27,336 bases of DNA, from positions 1-27,336 of IMG/VR virus record IMGVR_UViG_3300042479_000825. One strand, 5' to 3'. Position 1 is the stretch's first letter; each line of letters begins with the position of its first letter. Made by a program: the position numbers and the translations under genes. Below, one piece after another: positions 21,542 through 27,336 of this stretch. Origin of the DNA: a virus. The notes beneath the pieces were generated by a model. That model searched no databases and was not told the DNA's origin. It worked only from the letters and a program-made list of their open reading frames with translations.

Positions 21542-24184
21542 ATGGCTCAAGAAAATCAAGCAAGTTCAAACTTTGTAATTGCAGGAACAGGAACAGGTTG
21601 TGGAGAATGCAATGGATTATCCCAGTGTGCATCTTGTAATCCTTCAGAATTACCACCATTGGAATCATGCAGTACAGGAACTAAATGTTTAGAAACTGTT
21701 TATACAAATTGTGTTGTTTATGATGGACCTACTATTACATGTAGTGGGGCAACAGTCGTTACAACAGGTACTGGATTAACACCTTTGATACAAGATTTGT
21801 ATGCACGAATGTGTGCAGGTGGGTTTATAGCTCCAACAGGACCAATAGGACCTCCAGGTCCAGCACCAACAATTACTGTAACACCAGCAGTTCTACTTTC
21901 AACACCAGCATTGCCACCTATTGTTACAAGTACACAAACTGGTCCAGGAGCATATAACTTTGAATTTAGATTACCTGCTGGACAAAATGGTGTATCACCT
22001 AATGTTGTACCTTATAATGTAACAACAGGAGCACCAGGAACATCTGCGTTAGTTACTTTAGATTCATCAAGTACACCAGGTCTAAAACGTTTCAACTTTA
22101 CAATTCCAAGAGGTGCTGATGGTGTGCAAGGAGATGAGGGTGTTGGTATTGTATCTGGTATTGTAAATGATTCTGGTCACTTAATTGTAACTAAATCTGA
22201 CGGTACAGTATTTGATGCTGGTTATGTTGTTGGACCAGCTGGTAATGCAGGTGCTGATGGTGATCAAGGTTCTCCTGGATCTAACTCAATCATTTATAAA
22301 ATGGGTGTAGATGCACCAGGTAATGTTGCTGTTGATGCTTTACAAGCTACATCTGTAACTAAAATAACTGCAAGTAATACATCTAGAGTTGGTTACAATG
22401 GTGTTGTGAACCCTACTCTAAGTAACGCAAATGCATGGTTAGAATCTGTAGTTGTTGGTGATAGAATACAATTGTACAATTCTTTAGATAGTACAATTTT
22501 TGGCATTTATGATGTTTGGAGAATTTATAACAACTCAACAAATACATCCCATATTTTTGAAGTAAATTTGGTAGGAGGTTCAGGAACATTCACAATGACA
22601 AGTGATATATCAGTTTCTTTTAATATAAAAGGTGATAGAGGTTCTGCTGGTAGTAATGGTATTGATGGTGAAAAAGGAGCTGTTGGTCCAAATACTTTAG
22701 TATATGAATGTAATTCTAGTACAGTAACAGCACCAGGTAAAGCCGTTTTAAACAATGGGAATTTTGCTCTTGTAAACACATTGATCTTAAATGAAACATC
22801 AATGTTAGGATATACAGGAGCTGTTGCAAGTATTGGTAATGCAATTGTATGGTTAAATGCTATTGAAACAAATGCAAGAATACAAATTACAGATGTAAAT
22901 AATTCTGATGTGTTTGCAATTTTTAGAGTTATTAGTAGTACTCATGTTGCTGATTATCATACGTTTAATGTTGCTGTAATTGCTGCAAGTAATACACTTT
23001 CTATTACTGATCAAAACTTTGCAATAAACTATGTTAATCCAGGTTTAAATGGAAACTATATTGTAACAAATTATATAGCACCTGGTTCAGATCCAACTTG
23101 TCCTTATGGTGGCGTTCTTATTGAAACACGTTCTGGTGTTGATGATACATTAGTTGATCCACCAGTAAAGATATGTAATCCAAAGAATGGTGATTATGTA
23201 AGAGTAACACCTGCACCTACGGGTGATGGTGCACCATGTGTTTATGGTGGTGTATTAATTAAAACATATGATGGAGGAAATGACGCACTTCTTTCTTCTA
23301 ATGTTGTATGTAATGGACCTGGTGATATTGATGTAACAAGCAATTGTGAATTTATTATTGAAAAAACAAATACAGTTTCTGGTGTAACTTTTGATATATC
23401 AAATAATGATTCAGGTTGGTATGATTTATTAGGTTTTGCACATCAGTCAATAGATGCAAATAGACCACAAGTAAGAAGAATTGGTAAAGAATTATATTTT
23501 AGAGGTAACATTACTGTTCCACTTGCAAATCCTACTAATGGTGGTACAACTGCAATACATTTTGGAACAGGTGTATATGCTGGATATAGTCCTGCAGATG
23601 TTGCTCTTGTAACACCTTATACTGGTACTGGTGGAGTAACTTTAAACCCAAATGGTGGTATATACTTTAATAAAAATAATTCATGCATACCTGCTGCTGT
23701 ATACTGTGATGGAATTATACCAACATTTTCAAGAGTTGTATTTGGTGGTTCTCCAATCATGCAAAGACCTTTGCTTACAGATGGTGGTGGTGTTACAATA
23801 AATGCTACAACAAAAATTATTTCAGGAAATACAGATTATGGTTCTTCCTTAAGTACAGTATGTCAATTGTTTATCATGACTAATAATGTTTTTTATTTAG
23901 CAACTGCACAAGATATTGAACAACCTATTAGAGGGGGTGTTGTAAATGATGGTGGTGGAACTCACAGACCTATTATATGTAATGTTAGAGCAGGTGATTA
24001 TTGTGCTAACTGGAATTCACCTAGTGTATCATTTCACGGAGCAGGTACCTCAACAATAAATAGTCCATTAGATGTTGATATGTCAGGTTTAGGAAAATGG
24101 ATAGTTACTTGTGATGGTGGTAATTATAATCATCTTGGTGGATTTTCTGTTACCATTGATCATATGAGACTATTATTAGATTAA
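21542..24184 (+). CDS. collagen-like tail fibre with probable receptor-binding head, 880 aa
   Basis: Order: Cys knuckles (CGEC, CASC; 20-32); the anchor module (49-91: CLETVYTNCVVYDGP ... CAGGF); short collagen triplets (99-107); an FEFRLPAG/NFTIPRG beta unit (140-192); a GIVNDSGHLIVTKSDGT unit (206-222); GxxG triplets; beta domain copy (247-363); KGDRGSAGSNGIDG; a second copy (384-498); two tandem YGGVLI-x-T repeats with Cys (518-546, 565-593); then a C-terminal domain from about 602 (ISNNDSGWYDLLGF ... RRIGKELYFRGNITVP ... TIDHMRLLLD) that looks like a receptor-binding beta-sandwich. The N-terminal half mirrors the 663-aa fibre, so the two are paralogues. The role is host recognition. A terminator follows. 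Confidence 0.85.
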   Translation: MAQENQASSNFVIAGTGTGCGECNGLSQCASCNPSELPPLESCSTGTKCLETVYTNCVVYDGPTITCSGATVVTTGTGLTPLIQDLYARMCAGGFIAPTGPIGPPGPAPTITVTPAVLLSTPALPPIVTSTQTGPGAYNFEFRLPAGQNGVSPNVVPYNVTTGAPGTSALVTLDSSSTPGLKRFNFTIPRGADGVQGDEGVGIVSGIVNDSGHLIVTKSDGTVFDAGYVVGPAGNAGADGDQGSPGSNSIIYKMGVDAPGNVAVDALQATSVTKITASNTSRVGYNGVVNPTLSNANAWLESVVVGDRIQLYNSLDSTIFGIYDVWRIYNNSTNTSHIFEVNLVGGSGTFTMTSDISVSFNIKGDRGSAGSNGIDGEKGAVGPNTLVYECNSSTVTAPGKAVLNNGNFALVNTLILNETSMLGYTGAVASIGNAIVWLNAIETNARIQITDVNNSDVFAIFRVISSTHVADYHTFNVAVIAASNTLSITDQNFAINYVNPGLNGNYIVTNYIAPGSDPTCPYGGVLIETRSGVDDTLVDPPVKICNPKNGDYVRVTPAPTGDGAPCVYGGVLIKTYDGGNDALLSSNVVCNGPGDIDVTSNCEFIIEKTNTVSGVTFDISNNDSGWYDLLGFAHQSIDANRPQVRRIGKELYFRGNITVPLANPTNGGTTAIHFGTGVYAGYSPADVALVTPYTGTGGVTLNPNGGIYFNKNNSCIPAAVYCDGIIPTFSRVVFGGSPIMQRPLLTDGGGVTINATTKIISGNTDYGSSLSTVCQLFIMTNNVFYLATAQDIEQPIRGGVVNDGGGTHRPIICNVRAGDYCANWNSPSVSFHGAGTSTINSPLDVDMSGLGKWIVTCDGGNYNHLGGFSVTIDHMRLLLD
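21686..21814 (+). repeat. anchor module copy 3 (protein-level repeat)
   Basis: Residues 49-91 of the 880-aa fibre: CLETVYTNCVVYDGP, then C67, then a helix ending CAGGF. Confidence 0.7.
22280..22630 (+). repeat. fibre beta-domain copy 2
   Basis: Residues 247-363 of the 880-aa fibre, with DRIQLYNSLDSTIFGIYDV matching the same block of copy 1. Followed by KGDRGSAGSNG triplets. Confidence 0.6.
22691..23035 (+). repeat. fibre beta-domain copy 3
   Basis: Residues 384-498 of the 880-aa fibre, with ARIQITDVNNSDVFAIFRV in place of the FGIY block. More diverged than copies 1 and 2. Confidence 0.55.
23093..23320 (+). repeat. tandem C-x-YGGVLI repeat inside the 880-aa fibre
   Basis: Residues 518-546 and 565-593 both read C-x-YGGVLI-x-T, then a G/D-rich turn, then L, then a V-C-N type end. 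They lie between the collagen-like stalk and the C-terminal head. Confidence 0.55.
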
Positions 24185-24212
24185 TAAGGTTTGTTGGTTT
24201 ACCTTTGAACTT

Positions 24213-24246
24213 ACCCCTTTGGTATAATGCTAAAGGGGTTTGTTTT
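24213..24246 (+). terminator. intrinsic terminator after the fibre operon
   Basis: ACCCCTTT (24213-24220) pairs with AAAGGGGT (24232-24239) across an 11-nt loop and is followed by a T-rich tract. It ends the transcript carrying the adhesin genes. Confidence 0.85.
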
Positions 24247-24267
24247 ATAAAAAAATTCTTATCTTTA
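24239..24267 (+). promoter_or_regulatory. possible Bacteroidota-type promoter before the metallophosphoesterase gene
   Basis: TTTG at 24239-24242 and TATCTTTA at 24260-24267, followed by CA, are separated by 17 nt. The second box differs from TAnnTTTG only in its last base. The site lies right after a terminator and 21 nt before the ATG. Confidence 0.4.
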
Positions 24268-24288
24268 CAAACATTTAAAAACAATTTT

Positions 24289-25587
24289 ATGAACAATATT
24301 GCAGAAGTGTATCAGAGTCTTCAAAGAAAAAAATCTATTGAAGCAGAAGCTGAAAGATTAGGCATCACAGTTGATGATTATGTTGCAGCCAAGGATCAAA
24401 TAAGTGAAATTCTTAGAGAGAGAAGAGAAGATATTGCAGATTACATTTCAGATTTAGCAACAGGTTCTGATAAGACTAAGTCAAACATAGACAAGTCTTG
24501 TCCAACTAAAGAGTTATTACTATCTAGTAAAGTAATTGAAGTTCATGAAAACGTTGAAGAAGGTACAAGTAAAATTACTGCGTTGTCTTCAACAGAACCA
24601 AAATCAGCTGAGGAAATCATCAGTATTCTAAAACTGGACACTACCAAGTGGAAACTTAGTCAATACTGGAATAAAGAAAAACATGATAAATGGTTAGTGT
24701 CAGCATTAGTAACAAGAGTAAAAGAAGAGGAAAGAGCAATAGTTGATTTATATCAAATTTTAAGTGACAGAGGTTTACCTGAATTTGAAGCAGTTAAACC
24801 AGAAGACTTACAACTTAATAGAGATGCAGATGAACGCGTTTGTGGAGTAATGTCTTTTCAAGATTTACATTTTGGAAAACTAGATAATGATGACATTGCT
24901 GAACAAGTATTCAATGCTGCAAAATACCTTATTTCTAAAGCGTATTTGAACTATCATTTAGAAAAAATCATTTTTGTTATTGGAGGAGACATTTTAAACA
25001 TGGATACTTTTCACGGTACAACTACCAAAGGTACCGTTGTAGAAAATGGTATGACTGCACCTGATGCTTACATTTTAGCATTTGATACAGTTTGTAGAAT
25101 AGTTAATCTGTTTAAACAATACACAGAAGATTTAGAGATAGTATTTATTCCTGGAAACCATGATAGATTATCATCTTTTCATTTATTACATGCTGTGTCT
25201 CAAGCTTTTTATAAAGAAAGATCTATTACATTTAATACTAAGTATGAAGAAAGAAAAGTTCTTCAGTTTGGAGTTAACATGTTTGCCGTTGAACATGGAG
25301 ATGTAACTGCTAAAAACAATCCACTTGTATATGCTACAGAATTTCCTGAAATATGGGGGCAAACTTTGTATAGAACATTGTATACAGGACACTATCATTA
25401 TGGTAAAACTAAAGAGTATATTACAGAAAATGGAGAGAATGGTTTTGTAACTAAAATCATACCTGCATTGACTGCTGGTGATTATTATCATCATCATAAT
25501 AAGTATACAGGATCAAGACGTTCAGCACTTATACACTTACATGATGCAAACAAAGGATTAGTTTCTGAGTTTACATATAGCATTTAA
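24289..25587 (+). CDS. calcineurin-like metallophosphoesterase
   Basis: The frame is open upstream to a TTG at 24205, but that start lies before the terminator hairpin; the ATG at 24289 gives 432 aa. Residues 1-160 form a helical N-terminal region with a segment ISILKLDTTKWKLSQYWNKE (110-129), like the DNA- or protein-binding front domain of related phage enzymes. The catalytic part has all metallophosphoesterase blocks in order: DLH (D192, H194), GGD (232-234), GNHD (289-292), EHGD (335-338) and GHYH (367-370). Such enzymes hydrolyse phosphodiester or phosphomonoester bonds with two metal ions. The substrate is unknown: nucleic acid end processing or nucleotide cleavage are both possible. 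It differs from SbcD/gp47 by lacking a long C-terminal capping domain. Confidence 0.85.
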   Translation: MNNIAEVYQSLQRKKSIEAEAERLGITVDDYVAAKDQISEILRERREDIADYISDLATGSDKTKSNIDKSCPTKELLLSSKVIEVHENVEEGTSKITALSSTEPKSAEEIISILKLDTTKWKLSQYWNKEKHDKWLVSALVTRVKEEERAIVDLYQILSDRGLPEFEAVKPEDLQLNRDADERVCGVMSFQDLHFGKLDNDDIAEQVFNAAKYLISKAYLNYHLEKIIFVIGGDILNMDTFHGTTTKGTVVENGMTAPDAYILAFDTVCRIVNLFKQYTEDLEIVFIPGNHDRLSSFHLLHAVSQAFYKERSITFNTKYEERKVLQFGVNMFAVEHGDVTAKNNPLVYATEFPEIWGQTLYRTLYTGHYHYGKTKEYITENGENGFVTKIIPALTAGDYYHHHNKYTGSRRSALIHLHDANKGLVSEFTYSI

Positions 25588-25630
25588 CTTTGAAAAGTGC
25601 TTATTTTTTAGTAATTTCTTATTGACACCC

Positions 25631-26212
25631 ATGACAGAAATAAAGATACCAGACTTAAATGCCCCAAGATTTAGAAAAGAATCTGAAGGTACTTTAAATA
25701 AAGAGTTTATTGCATTGATTAGAAAGGAGTTAGCATCTGTAAAAGATCTTACTGATGATGATATAAAAGATATCATACTCTCTTTTAATGGAAATGTTTG
25801 GAAAACTGTGATTGAAAAAAGAGATGGTGTTGAGTTACCAGAACAATTAGGTCATATTTTTATTGGAACATGTCCTGCTAAAAAAAGTAAGAATGTAGAT
25901 TTTAAAGCTACAACACAACATATGAAAGCTATACAACATAGAAACTGGGAAAGTGATCAGCATTTGGCTAAAATCTTTTTTACAAACTATGGTACAAAGT
26001 ATAGATTTAAAAATCATGAGTTGTGGGGATTTACTGCAGTAAGACAATTTAAAAGAAATGTTGGTCAAGAGTATCCTAAAAGATGGAAACAGTATATAGA
26101 AGTTGATTCAACAAAAAAGATTTCAGCTGTTTACAAAAAGAACGAATACTATATAGGCAAACAAGAAAGAGCAGAAAACAAAATAGACACTTATAACGAA
26201 TTTGATTTATGA
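25631..26212 (+). CDS. conserved phage protein of unknown function, 193 aa
   Basis: The frame extends to a TTG at 25622 but ATG at 25631 is the likelier start (MTEIKIPDL). The 193-aa product has an N-terminal helical part (KEFIALIRKELASVKDL; DDIKDIILSFNGNVWK), a beta turn with VELPEQLGHIFIGTCPAK (66-83), then a basic part rich in Lys, Arg and aromatic residues (YGTKYRFKNHELWGFTAVRQ; QEYPKRWKQYIEV). The basic C-terminal half suggests nucleic-acid or protein contact. It overlaps the next gene by ATGA. No family function is recognised. Confidence 0.65.
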   Translation: MTEIKIPDLNAPRFRKESEGTLNKEFIALIRKELASVKDLTDDDIKDIILSFNGNVWKTVIEKRDGVELPEQLGHIFIGTCPAKKSKNVDFKATTQHMKAIQHRNWESDQHLAKIFFTNYGTKYRFKNHELWGFTAVRQFKRNVGQEYPKRWKQYIEVDSTKKISAVYKKNEYYIGKQERAENKIDTYNEFDL

Positions 26213-26880
26213 CAACAATAGGAGAATCAATATCAAGAGTAAGAAACCAGATTAAGTCAGTTAAGCAAGATGCCTTTCTGACTGATAGTTTTTTATATTC
26301 AGTCATAATGAAGCATGCAAAGCTTCTTATGAGAAGACAAGACAACATAAATAAAATCATGAAGTTTTCTTCAGTATTTCAATCTTTGAAATTTGTTGAA
26401 CTTATTGATGTAGATAAAGCTGATGCGGGTTGTATTTGTATCTATACTGGTTGTACAATAAAAAGAACTAAAGAAAAACTTCCACCAATGATTGAAGGTT
26501 ACTTTGGTCCATTAATTAGAACTGTTTCTTCTTTAGATATGACAGAAGATTTTACACCAACGTATCCATCTATATATGAAAAAATGGTTAAGCAAAAAAC
26601 ATTTAGATACAACAAGAAAAAGTATTACTGGTATTTAGATGGTCATTTGTATTTTCCTAATGTTGACTGGGATGCTGTAAAAGTTGAAGGTGTTTTTGAA
26701 GGAGACATCAGTAAGTATAATTGTGATACAGAAGATGATTGTACATACATCCAAGACAAAAGTATTAATGTACCAGAGTTTTTATTTTCAGAAATTGAAC
26801 AACTGGTTGCAAGAGATATGGGTGTCATGATGCAAATTCCAAATGATAGTAGTCATGATATGGGAAGTTTAACAAGATAA
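26209..26880 (+). CDS. conserved phage virion/neck protein candidate, 223 aa
   Basis: A 223-aa protein that starts with two helices (TIGESISRVRNQIKSVKQDA; FLYSVIMKHAKLLMRRQDNI), continues with a beta-rich middle (LKFVELIDV; AGCICIYTGCTIKR), then a strand-turn block KTFRYNKKKYYWYLDGHLYF (about 130-149) and W-D-A-V-K-V-E-G, and ends in a helix (PEFLFSEIEQLVARDMGVMM). This helix - beta core - helix plan resembles that of the 232-aa connector candidate and of small head-tail completion proteins. It overlaps the upstream gene by ATGA and is 10 nt before the next. Virion role is inferred from the fold-like layout and gene context. Confidence 0.6.
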   Translation: MTTIGESISRVRNQIKSVKQDAFLTDSFLYSVIMKHAKLLMRRQDNINKIMKFSSVFQSLKFVELIDVDKADAGCICIYTGCTIKRTKEKLPPMIEGYFGPLIRTVSSLDMTEDFTPTYPSIYEKMVKQKTFRYNKKKYYWYLDGHLYFPNVDWDAVKVEGVFEGDISKYNCDTEDDCTYIQDKSINVPEFLFSEIEQLVARDMGVMMQIPNDSSHDMGSLTR

Positions 26881-26890
26881 TCTATAGAAC

Positions 26891-27336
26891 ATGTTAAAGG
26901 AAATACAATACAGAACTTTTGATGACCTGCTAGACAGTGTTAGAATTGATTTAAGAACGTTTGACTTAGAAGGTATGATAGACTCTCAACAACTGCTTAA
27001 AGTTGCTATGAGAGTAAATTATGATCTTGGTTTAAAAATCAATCCTTCAAGATCAAAGGTTATAGAAATAGTAAATGGTAAAGGAAGGCTTCCTGCAGAT
27101 ATAGATGTTTTGAATTTTGCATTATTATGTGATGACAAAAATATATTATCTTATCCAATAGAAACAAAATATTCTTACAAAACATATTGTCAAGGAATTC
27201 TTGATGGTATTAATATGGCTGATGATGTACTTAGAGCAAATGGAGGTATGATAAACTTATATACACAAACTTTGACAATTGTCCCAGGTGATAATTTGAT
27301 CAATCATAATCTTAACACAAGAGACTTTATTGTACA
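26891..27336 (+). CDS. conserved phage structural-type protein, 3' end outside window
   Basis: ATG at 26891, open to the window edge (at least 148 codons). The product begins MLKEIQYRTFDDLLDSVRID, continues with LEGMIDSQQLLKVAMRVNYD and SRSKVIEIVNGKGRLPADID, then a beta-rich part (LTIVPGDNLINHNL). The two N-terminal helices followed by strands recall the two preceding connector-type proteins, so it may belong to the same group of neck or tail-completion proteins. The C-terminal part is missing here, so the length and function cannot be given. Confidence 0.6.
   Translation, partial: MLKEIQYRTFDDLLDSVRIDLRTFDLEGMIDSQQLLKVAMRVNYDLGLKINPSRSKVIEIVNGKGRLPADIDVLNFALLCDDKNILSYPIETKYSYKTYCQGILDGINMADDVLRANGGMINLYTQTLTIVPGDNLINHNLNTRDFIV

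Noticed and set aside
24205-24288. Extended TTG start for the metallophosphoesterase
   Set aside because: The start would lie before a strong terminator hairpin and add residues encoded by that hairpin; the ATG at 24289 has a typical A-rich leader.
25622-25630. TTG start for the 193-aa gene
   Set aside because: An ATG three codons later gives a more typical start and nothing conserved is lost.
1-27336. Stop-codon reassignment, as in some large gut phages
   Set aside because: All genes have ordinary lengths and end cleanly with standard stops; no in-frame TAG or TGA needs to be read through.
1-27336. CRISPR arrays, insertion sequences, integrase or attachment sites
   Set aside because: No regularly spaced direct repeats, transposase or recombinase motifs, or terminal inverted repeats were seen.

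Overview
This window is a late (virion-building) region of a tailed double-stranded DNA phage. All convincing genes lie on the + strand, are tightly packed, and often overlap by 1-14 nt. The DNA is AT-rich. Starts are preceded by A/T-rich leaders rather than GGAGG-type ribosome sites, two promoter-like sites resemble the Bacteroidota TAnnTTTG -7 element, and one large protein is built from FISUMP (Fibrobacter succinogenes major paralogous) domains. Together these point to a Bacteroidota host (Flavobacteriia or Bacteroidia). The standard genetic code is sufficient. The gene order large terminase - portal - acidic scaffold-like protein - major capsid resembles crAss-like and other large Bacteroidota phages. 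The exact lineage, and whether the tail is short or contractile, cannot be settled here.

Layout: (1) 1-1690: the end of a PD-(D/E)XK (RecB-like) nuclease gene, then four small genes, one with a lipoprotein-like N-terminus. (2) 1681-9695: head and packaging block with large terminase, portal with a long helical tail, a scaffold candidate and the major capsid protein, closed by a strong terminator. (3) 9696-9896: a gene-free leader with three hairpins and a promoter-like site. (4) 9897-13806: a conserved protein of unknown function, a head-tail connector candidate, a Dps/ferritin-like protein, and a 545-aa probable abundant virion protein with its own terminator. (5) 13862-14836: three small cysteine-rich proteins, one of which (49 aa) is a zinc-ribbon-like miniprotein. 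(6) 14836-24184: about 9.3 kb of adhesin and fibre genes: a 542-aa FN3-containing protein, a 663-aa collagen-like fibre, a 1015-aa protein of five FISUMP domains, and an 880-aa collagen-like fibre with a probable receptor-binding head. A terminator follows. (7) 24289-27336: a metallophosphoesterase and three conserved phage proteins, the last cut by the window edge.

Inferred working model: terminase packages DNA through the portal into a capsid built on the scaffold candidate. The 223-232-aa proteins and the 545-aa protein probably form the neck or tail. The large cysteine-rich adhesins are probably mounted through a shared N-terminal module found in three of them. The most notable points are this shared anchor module, the FISUMP repeats whose variable segments look like diversity-generating-retroelement targets, and a Dps-like protein that keeps most ferroxidase ligands.
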